Positions 16,617-25,059 of a DNA stretch of 64,000 nucleotides are shown in pieces. A model generated the notes under the pieces. It made no database searches and was not told where the DNA came from. It saw only the letters and a program-made list of their open reading frames with translations. The stretch's first letter is position 1, and each line of letters opens with the position of its first letter. Source of the stretch: Candidatus Palauibacter scopulicola (lineage in GTDB: Bacteria; Gemmatimonadota; Gemmatimonadetes; Palauibacterales; Palauibacteraceae); the NCBI RefSeq assembly GCF_947581915.1, contig NZ_CANPWG010000008.1, forward strand, positions 62,001 through 126,000. Reading direction: 5' to 3'. Both the position numbers and the translations under genes were made by a program.

Positions 16617-18617
16617 CTAGGCGGGGGCCGGGGCGGGTTCGCCCCCCGCACCCTCCAGCGGACGCTCGCGCTGCGGCGCCGGCTCCAGGGCCGCCGGCTG
16701 CGGCTGCGGCGGCGCGGGTTCCGGAGCCGGAGCCGGCAGCTCCCGGCCCTCCTCGAGCAGCTTGATGTCTTCCGCATCGAGCGTTTCGCGCTCCAGCAGC
16801 GCCTCCGCGATCGATTCGAGCAGCGCCTGATTCTCCTCGAGGACGGTGCCCGTGGCGGCGTACGACTCATCCAGGATGCGCTTGATCTCGCCGTCCACGA
16901 GTTCGGCCGTCTTCTCGCTGACCTCGCGGCGCTGGGAGAGATCCCGCCCCAGAAAGACTTCCTGTTCGCGGTCCCCCACGGACATCGCGCCCACGGCCGG
17001 GGACATCCCGAACTGCGTGACCATGCGGCGCGCGAGATCCGTCGCGCGCTCGATGTCGTTGCCCGCGCCGGTCGTGATCTTGCCGGCGCCGAACATCATC
17101 TCTTCGGCCACGCGCCCGCCGAAGAGCATCTTGAGCTGACCCTCGAGCCATTCCTTCGTGTAGTTGTGGCGGTCCTCCTCGGGGAGCGAAGCCGTGATCC
17201 CGAGGGCCCGCCCGCGCGGGACGATCGTCACCTTGTGGAGCGGATCCAGGCCCGGGACGCGGAGGGCGACGACGGCATGCCCCGCCTCGTGGTAGGCCGT
17301 GACGCGGCGCTCCTCCTCGGAGATCACCATGCTCCGGCGCTCGGTGCCTAGCATGACCTTGTCCTTGGCCCGCTCGAACTCCTCCATGTAGACGCGATCC
17401 TTGTCGTCCCGCGCCGCGATGAGCGCGGCCTCGTTCACGACGTTCTCGATATCCGCACCCGACAGTCCGGGGGTCCCCTTCGCGAGCACCGCGAGGTCGA
17501 CATCGTCGGCGAGCGGGATGTCCTGCGTGTGCACCTGGAAGATCCCCTCGCGTCCCTTGATATCGGGATTGTCGACCACGATCTGGCGGTCGAAGCGACC
17601 GGGGCGCAGGAGCGCGGGATCGAGCACATCCGGCCGGTTCGTCGCCGCGAGGAGGATCACTCCCTCGTTCGATTCGAACCCGTCCATCTCGACGAGCAAC
17701 TGGTTCAGGGTCTGTTCGCGCTCGTCGTGCCCCCCTCCGAGGCCGGCCCCCCGGTGGCGTCCCACCGCATCGATCTCGTCGATGAAGATGATGCAGGGGG
17801 CCTGGGCCTTCCCCTGTTCGAAGAGGTCGCGCACGCGGGAGGCGCCCACGCCGACGAACATCTCCACGAAGTCCGAGCCGGACATCGAGAAGAACGGCCG
17901 GCCGGCCTCCCCGGCGACAGCTCGCGCGAGAAGCGTTTTTCCGGTCCCCGGCGGGCCGACGAGCAGCGCGCCCTTCGGCAGGCGCCCGCCCAGCCGCGAG
18001 AACTTCCGCGGATCCTTGAGGAACTCGATGATCTCCTGCAGTTCGTCCTTCGCTTCATCGCAACCCGCGACATCCGCGAAGGTGATCTTCGGCGTGTCTC
18101 CGCTCAGGAGCCGGGCCTTCGACTTCCCGAAGCTGAACGCCCGCGACCCTCCGGCCTGCATCTGTCGGATGACGAAGAGCCAGAGCCCGATGATGAAGAT
18201 CCAGGGAAGGATCGAGATGAATACGTTGAGCCAGTTGCTGCGGGCGGGGAGCGTCTCGATCGTGATGTCGGCCTCGAGCAGTTCGCTCATGAGGGCATCG
18301 CCGATCTCCAGCGTCGGCAGCAGAAGATGGAAGTTCGCGATCTCCGCCTCGTCGACGGGGATCGCGCTCCGGAGCGTGCCTTCCACCTCGCCGGTGCCGA
18401 GGCGCACCTGGATCGACTCGATGTTCCGCTGCTCGATCTGCTCCCGGAACTGGGTGTAGCTCAGCGTCTCCCGGGCCTCCCTGGCGCCTCCCATGAACTG
18501 GAGGAGGGCGACCGGGATCAGAATCAACAGGGCCCAGAACGACGCCGTCCTGAGCCATCGGTGCATGCGCCCCGAGGGATCGCTGCCGTCCGGCTTCTGC
18601 GGCTGTTCTTGTCTCAT
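16617..18617 (-). CDS. ftsH: ATP-dependent zinc metalloprotease FtsH
   Basis: This 666-aa membrane protease has transmembrane helices at about residues 25-42 and 130-150 around a periplasmic domain. An AAA+ module follows with Walker A GPPGTGKT (221-228), Walker B (IIFIDEIDA), second region of homology (RPGRFDRQI), and then the M41 peptidase domain with zinc motif HEAGH. The last 60 residues are a Pro/Ala/Glu-rich tail. FtsH degrades misfolded membrane proteins and selected cytosolic regulators. Neighbour of hpt, as in many bacteria (tilS-hpt-ftsH order is conserved). Confidence 0.97.
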   Translation of the reverse strand: MRQEQPQKPDGSDPSGRMHRWLRTASFWALLILIPVALLQFMGGAREARETLSYTQFREQIEQRNIESIQVRLGTGEVEGTLRSAIPVDEAEIANFHLLLPTLEIGDALMSELLEADITIETLPARSNWLNVFISILPWIFIIGLWLFVIRQMQAGGSRAFSFGKSKARLLSGDTPKITFADVAGCDEAKDELQEIIEFLKDPRKFSRLGGRLPKGALLVGPPGTGKTLLARAVAGEAGRPFFSMSGSDFVEMFVGVGASRVRDLFEQGKAQAPCIIFIDEIDAVGRHRGAGLGGGHDEREQTLNQLLVEMDGFESNEGVILLAATNRPDVLDPALLRPGRFDRQIVVDNPDIKGREGIFQVHTQDIPLADDVDLAVLAKGTPGLSGADIENVVNEAALIAARDDKDRVYMEEFERAKDKVMLGTERRSMVISEEERRVTAYHEAGHAVVALRVPGLDPLHKVTIVPRGRALGITASLPEEDRHNYTKEWLEGQLKMLFGGRVAEEMMFGAGKITTGAGNDIERATDLARRMVTQFGMSPAVGAMSVGDREQEVFLGRDLSQRREVSEKTAELVDGEIKRILDESYAATGTVLEENQALLESIAEALLERETLDAEDIKLLEEGRELPAPAPEPAPPQPQPAALEPAPQRERPLEGAGGEPAPAPA

Positions 18618-18678
18618 TTTGATCTATTCCGACCTGTTCAAGGTCCGATGTCTCGACTCCGGCCGCCTCGCGTACGGC

Positions 18679-19242
18679 TCACGTACGAAGAGACGCGATA
18701 AACGGAAGGTGACGATAATCCTCCGCCTGATCCAATCCATACCCCACAAGGAACTCATTTGGTGCATCGAAGCCAACCCACCGCGGCTCCCACCCGAGGT
18801 CCGGCGCGATGTGCTTGTGGAGGAGCGCGCAGATCTCCAGCGAAGCGGGACGTCGCTCGGCGATCCCGCCGCACAACTGGTTCAGCGTGGTGCCGCTGTC
18901 GACGATGTCCTCGACGATGATGATGTGCCGGCCGGTCATCGGGGCTCGCGGGTCGTAGAGCAGTTCCACGTGGCCCGAACTCTTCGTGCCCCTGCCGTAG
19001 CTGGACGCGACGAGGAAGTCGACCTGCAGCGGACGCCGGATCTGGCGGACCAGGTCGCCGAGGAACACGAACGATCCCTTCAGCAGTCCGAGCAGCAGGA
19101 TGTCGGCGTCCGGCGGGTAGGCGGCGGCGATCTCCGCTCCCATGCCGGCGACGCGGGCCGCGATGTCCGACGCGGAGTAGACGATGCGTCCGAGGGGCTC
19201 GCCCCCCGTGTACTCCGTGAACTCACGTTCCGCGGCTGTCAT
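18679..19242 (-). CDS. hpt: Hypoxanthine phosphoribosyltransferase
   Basis: A type I phosphoribosyltransferase of 187 aa. The PRPP loop is VEDIVDSGTTL and the purine/pyrophosphate loop is LLGLLKGSFVFLGDL; a flexible loop carries SSYGRGTKSSG. It salvages hypoxanthine and/or guanine to IMP/GMP using PRPP. I chose the start at 19242 (MTAAEREF), overlapping tilS by 20 nt; an in-frame start at 19272 would add ten poorly conserved residues. The tilS-hpt-ftsH order is conserved in many phyla. Confidence 0.92.
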   Translation of the reverse strand: MTAAEREFTEYTGGEPLGRIVYSASDIAARVAGMGAEIAAAYPPDADILLLGLLKGSFVFLGDLVRQIRRPLQVDFLVASSYGRGTKSSGHVELLYDPRAPMTGRHIIIVEDIVDSGTTLNQLCGGIAERRPASLEICALLHKHIAPDLGWEPRWVGFDAPNEFLVGYGLDQAEDYRHLPFIASLRT

Positions 19243-20659
19243 GGTGCCGGTGTCGGCGCTCTGTGAATCCAATGGCGAACCACGCTCCTCCGGGGTGGGC
19301 CGGCTCCACCGCCGTCCGGGAGTGCCCGGCCACCCACAGCACTCTCCGGTCGGCGTCCGCGACGACCGGCACGCCTGAACGATCCGAGGCCGGCACGCGG
19401 CGCTCCATCAGGAGCTTCGCGACTTTCCGCGACCCGGCCCGCGTGCGGATCCGGTCTCCGGGCTGCGGCCCCCGTACCCGGATCGGGAACCGGATCCCGT
19501 CGACGGGGAGCGCGGTGGCCCACCGCTCGGTGCCCTCCAGCGCGCCCCAGCGCACCTCGTAGTCGCGTCCGCCGAGGCGGACCGGCTCCCGTCCCGCCCG
19601 CACCCCGTCGATATCGAACTCGCGGTCGGGCGGCGCCTCGCGCACGCGCCGTACATGAATCCGGTCGAACTCCCGCTCGACCCGCAGACCCGCCGCGATG
19701 TCCACTCCGTGCCCGCTCTTCGCCGTGTCGATGAAGGATGCGCCCGCGCGGGTTCCGCGCCGGGACAGCAGAAAACCCATGTCCCGGGCGACCCGCCGCA
19801 ACATGCGCCCGCGAGCCGCCCGATCATACCCCAGCAACAGGGACCGGGCAATTTGCGCCCCGCCGGCGCTTTTCCCGTATCCCGCGCTGGAGAGGAGCCG
19901 CCGGACGCCCGCTTCCAGCCCCCCCTCGGCCACGGCGGCATTCCGTCCGAGTTCCGTCAGCTGGCGGCGGATGGACGGCTCGTGGCCGGCCAGCGCCGGG
20001 AGCAGCCCGTACCGCACCCGAGCGCGCCGGTAACGAGGATTCCGGTTCGCGGGATCCCTCGCCCACTCGCGTCCCGAGGCCCGCAGATAGCCTCTCAGTT
20101 CCTCGCGCGCGAAGCCGAGCAGCGGACGCACGAAGGCGCCGCGGCGGGCGGGGATGCCGGCCAGTCCGCGAAAGCCGGGGCCGCGCAGGAGGTTGAGCAA
20201 CACCGTCTCCACGTGGTCATCGCGCTGGTGTGCGAGGGCGACGCGATCCGCTCCGGCCCGACGCCGGGCCTCGGCAAGAAACGCGTATCTGGCCGCCCGC
20301 CACTCGGCCGGGCCGCCCGTGAGTCCGGTCGCCCGGCCCACGTCGCACGGCACTTCGATCCGGCGGCAGAGGTCCGCGGCCCTCGCGGCCCATGCGGCGC
20401 TCTCCGGCTGGAGTCCGTGGTCGAAGTGGGCCGCGCACAGCTTCAAGGGCCAGGACTCGCCCAGCGCGCGGAGGAGGTGCAGGAGCGCCAGCGAGTCCGA
20501 TCCGCCGGAGAAGGCCACGACGACGCACGAACCTCGCGGCAGAAGCTCCGGAGCCGCCTGGAGCGCGGCCCTCAGGCGCGTTTCCACGCCGGCGCCCGCG
20601 ACCGGCGGGGCGGCGGCGCCGGGTGTCAGGACTCTCCTTGCGGGGGGCGGTCGCGCCAC
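19223..20659 (-). CDS. tilS: tRNA(Ile)-lysidine synthase
   Basis: This 478-aa N-type ATP pyrophosphatase has the PP-loop VVAFSGGSDSLALLHLL (about residues 46-62). It converts the wobble C34 of tRNA(Ile)(CAU) to lysidine so the tRNA reads AUA and is charged with Ile. The middle contains HQRDDHVETVLLNLLRG and RPLLGFAREEL, both typical of TilS, and the C-terminal part fits the substrate-binding domains (RKVAKLLMERRVP). The N-terminal 25 residues are Pro/Ala-rich; a later start is possible. Confidence 0.93.
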   Translation of the reverse strand: MARPPPARRVLTPGAAAPPVAGAGVETRLRAALQAAPELLPRGSCVVVAFSGGSDSLALLHLLRALGESWPLKLCAAHFDHGLQPESAAWAARAADLCRRIEVPCDVGRATGLTGGPAEWRAARYAFLAEARRRAGADRVALAHQRDDHVETVLLNLLRGPGFRGLAGIPARRGAFVRPLLGFAREELRGYLRASGREWARDPANRNPRYRRARVRYGLLPALAGHEPSIRRQLTELGRNAAVAEGGLEAGVRRLLSSAGYGKSAGGAQIARSLLLGYDRAARGRMLRRVARDMGFLLSRRGTRAGASFIDTAKSGHGVDIAAGLRVEREFDRIHVRRVREAPPDREFDIDGVRAGREPVRLGGRDYEVRWGALEGTERWATALPVDGIRFPIRVRGPQPGDRIRTRAGSRKVAKLLMERRVPASDRSGVPVVADADRRVLWVAGHSRTAVEPAHPGGAWFAIGFTERRHRHHDSRGT

Positions 20660-20877
20660 GCCGCCGGGCCGCGGCGGAAGTCCAGTTCCTCGGCCACGGC
20701 GACGCCGAACCTCGGCCGCGCCGGCAGTTCTCCGAACGCGATCTCCGCTGGAGGGTCGGGAGAGGGGTCTGCGGAGGCGAGCCCGGACCGGCCGAGCTTG
20801 CGCCCGTGCTCCCAGACGCGGTCCCGCCCGGCCACGTACGCCCGCAGAGCGTCGGCGACATTCTTCGATCCGTTCAA
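20626..20877 (-). CDS. Small conserved-position protein between frr and tilS, unknown function
   Basis: An 83-aa open frame that begins with MNGSKNVADALRAYVAGRD, overlaps frr by an ATGA junction (20874-20877) and tilS by 34 nt. The coupling at both ends argues that it is translated. The second half (about residues 45-83) is rich in Arg, Pro and Glu. I recognise no domain; it is too short and too basic/acidic to be a membrane protein. Confidence 0.5.
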   Translation of the reverse strand: MNGSKNVADALRAYVAGRDRVWEHGRKLGRSGLASADPSPDPPAEIAFGELPARPRFGVAVAEELDFRRGPAAWRDRPPQGES

Positions 20878-21431
20878 ACCTCCATCACCTCCGCTTCCCT
20901 GCGCGCCAGCATCGCGTCGATCTTCTTCACGTAGTCGTCCGTATGCGTCTGGACCTCGGCCATCGTGCGGCGGCAGATGTCCTCGCCGACCTCCCCGTCC
21001 CGCTGCATCTTCAGGAGCCGGTCGCGCGCGTCGTGCCTCGCGTGCCGTATCGACACCCGCCCCTCCTCCGCCATTCGGTGGAGGACCTTGACGAGTTCGC
21101 GCCGGCGCTCCTCGGTCAGCGGCGGGATGGGCACCCGGACCACCGCGCCGTCCACGGAAGGGTTCAGCCCCAGGTCGCCGCTCTGGATCGCGCGGGCCAC
21201 GTCGCGGGCGATGTTCGGATCGTACGGCTGCACCAGGAGCATCGTCGGCTCGGGGGCGCTGACGTTCGCCACCTGCCGCAACTGCACGACGGAGCCGTAC
21301 GCCTCGACCCTCACGCCGTCGAGGATCGCCGTCGTCGCCTTTCCGGTACGCACCGTGGCGAATTCCCGCGCGATCGCCTCGATCGCGCTTTCCATCGCCA
21401 GGACCGCATTCTCCAGCGTCTCCTCCGGCAC
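20874..21431 (-). CDS. frr: Ribosome recycling factor
   Basis: A 185-aa L-shaped tRNA mimic that works with EF-G to split post-termination ribosomes. Conserved pieces: EFATVRTGKA, VEAYGSVVQLRQVANVSAPEP, QPYDPN, IQSGDLGLNPSVDG, IPPLTEERRRELVKVL and the C-terminal DDYVKKID. The open frame continues upstream to 21524, but GTG at 21431 is preceded by GGAGG and matches the family N-terminus, so I chose it. The order tsf-pyrH-frr is canonical. Confidence 0.96.
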   Translation of the reverse strand: MPEETLENAVLAMESAIEAIAREFATVRTGKATTAILDGVRVEAYGSVVQLRQVANVSAPEPTMLLVQPYDPNIARDVARAIQSGDLGLNPSVDGAVVRVPIPPLTEERRRELVKVLHRMAEEGRVSIRHARHDARDRLLKMQRDGEVGEDICRRTMAEVQTHTDDYVKKIDAMLARREAEVMEV

Positions 21432-21471
21432 CGTCCCCTCCGATCTTCGCGAATCCGTCGGGACCCGGGAG

Positions 21472-22176
21472 TTACGCGACGAGGGTCCCGATCCTCTCGC
21501 CTCGCAACGCTGCCAGGATTGCACCCGGGCGCTTGATGTTCAAGACGACGATGGGCAGCGAGTTGTCCTTGCACAGCGAGATCGCCGCCGCGTCCATGAC
21601 GCCGAGTTCCCGGGTCATCACCTCGAGATAGCCGATCTCGTCAATGAGCGAGGCCTCCGGGTCGGTCTCCGGATCCGCCGTGTACACGCCATCGACCCGC
21701 GTCGCCTTCATGATCACGTCGGCCTCCATCTCGATCGCCCGGAGCACGGCCGCCGTATCGGTGGAAAAATACGGGTTCCCCGTACCTCCTGCGAAGATCA
21801 CAACCCTTCTCTTCTCCAGATGGCGCAGCGCGCGGCGCCGGATGTAGGGCTCCGCGAGTTCCTCCATCCTGATGGCGGACATCACCCGCGTCTCCACGCC
21901 GGACTGTTCGAGCATGTCCTGAAGCGCCATCGCGTTGATCACGGTCGCGAGCATGCCCATGTAGTCCGCGCTCACCCGGTCCATGCCGCGCGCGCTCGCC
22001 ACCGTGCCGCGCATGATGTTCCCGCCGCCCACGACGAGCCCGAGGCTCACGCCGCTCTCGTGGACGCGACGGATTTCGTGCGTGAGTTCCTCGATGACGG
22101 GCGGGTCGATGCCGAAACCCCGATTCCCGGCGAGCGATTCGCCGGAGAGCTTCACGAGGGCGCGGCCGTATTTCAG
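21472..22176 (-). CDS. pyrH: UMP kinase (probable CTG start)
   Basis: Amino-acid-kinase-fold enzyme that phosphorylates UMP to UDP. Motifs: [72 protein letters not shown]. The first ATG/GTG/TTG in frame is GTG at 22155, which would cut the first beta strand; the frame continues upstream as (L)KYGRAL before VKLSGES, just as KYKR(V/I)LLKLSGE does in the family. A CTG at 22176, preceded by a GGGGGG stretch, sits where the start should be. Only rare codons (CTG, ATT) are available between the tsf stop and 22155. Confidence 0.9.
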   Translation of the reverse strand: MKYGRALVKLSGESLAGNRGFGIDPPVIEELTHEIRRVHESGVSLGLVVGGGNIMRGTVASARGMDRVSADYMGMLATVINAMALQDMLEQSGVETRVMSAIRMEELAEPYIRRRALRHLEKRRVVIFAGGTGNPYFSTDTAAVLRAIEMEADVIMKATRVDGVYTADPETDPEASLIDEIGYLEVMTRELGVMDAAAISLCKDNSLPIVVLNIKRPGAILAALRGERIGTLVA

Positions 22177-22211
22177 GTCGCCCGCCCCCCCGGGAATCCG
22201 GCCGGCGGAAC

Positions 22212-23069
22212 TCAGCCGCCCACCTCGAAGCGGACGAACCGCCGAACCGCCACATCGTCTCCCGCCTCGCGCAGGACGTCCTTCACCGTCAGGTCCGGAT
22301 CCCGCACGTAGGCCTGCCAGAGCAGCGCGTTCTCCTCGTAGAACTTGCGCATGCGGCCCTCCACGATCTTCTCGGTGATAGAGGCCGGCTTGCCCTGCTC
22401 CAGCGCCTGCTCGGTCAGCAGCTTGCGCTCCCGTTCGACCTCCTCCTCCGGAATGTCGTCCGGCGACACGCCCCGGGGGTTCGTGGCCGCGGCATGCATC
22501 GCGATCCCGCGGGCCGCCTCCTGCGCCGCGTCGTCCGAGTCCGAAACCTCCAGCAGCACGCCGATGCGATTCCCGAAGTGGACGTAGGACGCGAAGGCTC
22601 CGTGCGCGCCGAGGTCATAGCGCACGGCGCGTCCCACCTGGACGTTCTCTCCGACCTGGACCCGGAGTTCGTTGAGGCGGCTCTCGATGGCGTCTCCCCC
22701 CGCGAGTCGAAGCAGCGCGTCGCCGCGCACGGTCTCCCCGTCCGGCACCGGGAGGTCGAACAGCCGCTCCGCCAGGTGCCGCGAGAAGTCCTCGAATGCC
22801 TCGCTGCGCGCGACGAAGTCCGTTTCGCTCAGCACCTCGACCATCGAGGCGGACCCGTCACGCACCGCGATGCGGATCGTGCCCTCCGACACCGTGCGCG
22901 CCTCGCGCTTCGCCGCCTTCGCCGCGCCCGCCTTCCTGAGCAGGTCGATGGCCCGCTCCGAATCCCCCTCCGATTCGATGAGCGCGCGCTTGCAGTCCAT
23001 CATCCCGGCACCTGTCCGGTCGCGGAGAGCCTTCACCGCCCCGGCCGTGATCTGCGTCATGGTCTCCAT
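22212..23069 (-). CDS. tsf: Translation elongation factor Ts
   Basis: A 285-aa nucleotide-exchange factor for EF-Tu. The N-terminal UBA-like segment includes [16 protein letters not shown], followed by the core ([16 protein letters not shown] and the C-terminal dimerisation part). I chose ATG at 23069 ([10 protein letters not shown]) because GGAAGGAG lies just upstream; the frame's earlier part to 23117 runs through the terminator hairpin and cannot be real coding. It is separated from rpsB by that hairpin. Confidence 0.96.
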   Translation of the reverse strand: METMTQITAGAVKALRDRTGAGMMDCKRALIESEGDSERAIDLLRKAGAAKAAKREARTVSEGTIRIAVRDGSASMVEVLSETDFVARSEAFEDFSRHLAERLFDLPVPDGETVRGDALLRLAGGDAIESRLNELRVQVGENVQVGRAVRYDLGAHGAFASYVHFGNRIGVLLEVSDSDDAAQEAARGIAMHAAATNPRGVSPDDIPEEEVERERKLLTEQALEQGKPASITEKIVEGRMRKFYEENALLWQAYVRDPDLTVKDVLREAGDDVAVRRFVRFEVGG

Positions 23070-23080
23070 GTCTCCTTCCC

Positions 23081-23107
23081 AAAAAAAAGGGCCACCGAAG
23101 TGGCCCC
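23081..23107 (-). terminator. Hairpin terminator/attenuator between rpsB and tsf
   Basis: On the minus strand GGGCCAC-TTCG-GTGGCCC makes a 7-bp stem with an ultra-stable TTCG loop followed by eight T (23081-23088). It begins 7 nt past the rpsB stop and ends 12 nt before the tsf ATG. Its placement suggests partial termination that would set the rpsB:tsf ratio; an intercistronic terminator is known in the E. coli rpsB-tsf operon. Confidence 0.88.
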
Positions 23108-23113
23108 TTGCGG

Positions 23114-24094
23114 TCACTTCTCTTCCGACTCCACCTCTCCGGCCACTGCCGCTTCGGCATCCTCCGATCCGGCATCCGCCGCGGGCTCCGGGTTGTCGGC
23201 CGCTTCGGCCTTCGCATCGCTCTCGGCCGGCTCGCCGTCCCCGTCGGCGCTCTCTATCACGGCCGGATGGTGCAGTCGCTGCGCGATGACCTCGGGACGC
23301 GGCTTTCGCCTCGGCCTCCGGCGGCGCGAACCGCCCGCGGCGTCGGCGACCCCGCCGGCGTCGCTCGAATACGTGTACGCCTGCGACTCGGCTTCTTCCC
23401 GGCCCGCCTCCGGAATCTCGCGCCGCGACGCCTCCACGACGTCCGCGATCGAGCGCGTGATCAGGGAAACGGAGCGAATCGCGTCATCGTTGCCCGCGAT
23501 GGCGATGGTGAGGAGATCGGGATCCGCATTCGTGTCCGCGATCGCGACGACCGGGATGCCGAGGCGGTTCGCCTCTCGCACCGCGATCTCCTCGCGCGTC
23601 GAATCCACCACGAACACGAGCCCCGGCAGCCGCGTCATCTCCTTGATGCCGGACAGGTAGCGGTCGAGCTTCTCGCGCTCCCGCTCGAGGAGCAGCCGCT
23701 CCTTCTTCGTGTAGAACTCGAACGCCCCTTCCTCGACGCCCCGCTCGAGTTCCTTCAGTCGCGCGATGTTCTTCTTGATCGTCTGGAAGTTGGTGAGCAT
23801 CCCGCCGAGCCAGCGTTCCGTGACGTAGAAGGAGCCGCACCGCTCGGCCTCCCCCCGCACCACGCGGGCGAGTTGGGACTTGGTGCACACGAAGAGCACG
23901 GATTTGCCCTCTACGATCGTCTGGCGCACGAGTTCGTGTGCCCGTTCGAGCTCGCGCTGCGTCTTCTTGAGATCGATGAGGTAGATCCCGCCGCACTCGG
24001 CGAAGATGTATTTCCGCATCTTCGGGTTCCAGCGATGTGTCTGGTGCCCGAAGTGTACGCCCGCCTTCAAGAGGTCCTGCAGCTCGACGCCCAT
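23114..24094 (-). CDS. rpsB: 30S ribosomal protein S2 with acidic C-terminal extension
   Basis: The S2 core is clear: VHFGHQTHRWNPKM, FVCTKSQLARVV, ERWLGGMLTNFQTI, LPGLVFVVDSTREEIAVREA, GIPVVAIADTNADPDL. At 326 aa it is about 80 residues longer than usual S2. The extra tail is a basic patch (RRRRPRRKPRPE) followed by an Ala/Glu/Asp-rich segment (EPAESDAKAEAADNPEPAAD). It follows rpsI and precedes the terminator and tsf. Confidence 0.96.
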   Translation of the reverse strand: MGVELQDLLKAGVHFGHQTHRWNPKMRKYIFAECGGIYLIDLKKTQRELERAHELVRQTIVEGKSVLFVCTKSQLARVVRGEAERCGSFYVTERWLGGMLTNFQTIKKNIARLKELERGVEEGAFEFYTKKERLLLEREREKLDRYLSGIKEMTRLPGLVFVVDSTREEIAVREANRLGIPVVAIADTNADPDLLTIAIAGNDDAIRSVSLITRSIADVVEASRREIPEAGREEAESQAYTYSSDAGGVADAAGGSRRRRPRRKPRPEVIAQRLHHPAVIESADGDGEPAESDAKAEAADNPEPAADAGSEDAEAAVAGEVESEEK

Positions 24095-24117
24095 GCGTTC
24101 GGCTTTCCGCCTTCCCG

Positions 24118-24513
24118 CTATCGTTTGGAGAACTGGAAGCGCTTGCGCGCCTTGGGACGACCCGGCTTCTTCCGCTCGACGATGCGGGGATCGCGGGTCA
24201 ACATGCCGTGAGACCGCAAGGTCCGACGGCGGTCTTCATCCATCGCCAGGAGGGCGCGAGCGATGCCGAGGCGCGTGGCCTCCGCCTGGCCCGTGATCCC
24301 TCCACCGCGCACCCGAACGGCGATGTCGTACGACGCCCGCGTTCCGGTGACATCGAGGGGCGCCGCAACGAGCGAGCGGTGCCGCGGGATCGTGAAGTAC
24401 TCTTCGAACGCCCGGCCATTCACGTTCACGACGCCCACGCCACGCTTCATCGTGATGCGCGACACCGACTTCTTCCGACGTCCGACCGACTGGACCTGTT
24501 CCGTTTCCGCCAA
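24118..24513 (-). CDS. rpsI: 30S ribosomal protein S9
   Basis: A 131-aa protein with the S9 signature: GRRKKSVSRI near the start, GGGITGQAEATRLGIARAL in the middle and the basic C-terminal tail KKPGRPKARKRFQFSKR that reaches tRNA in the P site. It follows rplM after 36 nt, the universal L13-S9 pair. Confidence 0.97.
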   Translation of the reverse strand: MAETEQVQSVGRRKKSVSRITMKRGVGVVNVNGRAFEEYFTIPRHRSLVAAPLDVTGTRASYDIAVRVRGGGITGQAEATRLGIARALLAMDEDRRRTLRSHGMLTRDPRIVERKKPGRPKARKRFQFSKR

Positions 24514-24549
24514 CTCTCGTCTCCCTGGCAGTCCCCGTGCGCTGTGTCG

Positions 24550-24987
24550 CTATTCCGGGATCGTGTCGAAGGGGCGGGGGTGCTGAGGCGCGTGCGGATG
24601 CTCCGGCCCCGCGTACACCCTCAACTTTCCGAGCATCTGCCGGCCGAGCGTGTTCTTCGGCAGCATGCCCTTCACGGCCAGCTTGATCACCCGGTCCGGG
24701 TGCCGGTCGAGCATGCGCCGGAAGGGGATGAAGCGCTCTCCGCCCATGTAGCCGGAATGGCGGAAGTACTCCTTCTGATCCGCCTTGTTTCCGGTCAGCC
24801 GCACCCGCTCCGCGTTCACCACGACGACATAGTCGCCGGTGTCGAGGTGCGTGCTGTAGATCGGCTTGTGCTTTCCGCGAAGGACGGTCGCGATCCGCGT
24901 CGCGAGACGGCCGAGAACCTGATCCGCGGCGTCGACCACGTACCAGTCCCGTTCGATCTCCCCCGCCTTCACCGAGTACGTCTTCAT
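24550..24987 (-). CDS. rplM: 50S ribosomal protein L13
   Basis: A 145-aa L13: [17 protein letters not shown] near the N-terminus, then [54 protein letters not shown] and the C-terminal [15 protein letters not shown] chose ATG at 24987 ([10 protein letters not shown]), six codons inside the longer frame, because it matches the family start. It opens the rplM-rpsI-rpsB transcript, downstream of a terminator at 25014-25036. Confidence 0.97.
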   Translation of the reverse strand: MKTYSVKAGEIERDWYVVDAADQVLGRLATRIATVLRGKHKPIYSTHLDTGDYVVVVNAERVRLTGNKADQKEYFRHSGYMGGERFIPFRRMLDRHPDRVIKLAVKGMLPKNTLGRQMLGKLRVYAGPEHPHAPQHPRPFDTIPE

Positions 24988-25013
24988 GCGTTCTGCCCAC
25001 CTCAAAAAAACCG

Positions 25014-25036
25014 CCCGGCGGGACGGATGCCGAGCG
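25014..25036 (-). terminator. Probable rho-independent terminator after the sigma factor gene
   Basis: On the minus strand CCG(T)CCC-GCC-GGGCGG can form a six-pair stem with one bulged T and a 3-nt loop, followed by seven T. It lies 24 nt past the sigma-factor stop and 27 nt before the rplM start, separating lepB-sigma from the ribosomal protein operon. The short loop makes it weaker than the other terminators here. Confidence 0.6.
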
Positions 25037-25059
25037 CGTGAAAATGATAGCCCGTGAAG

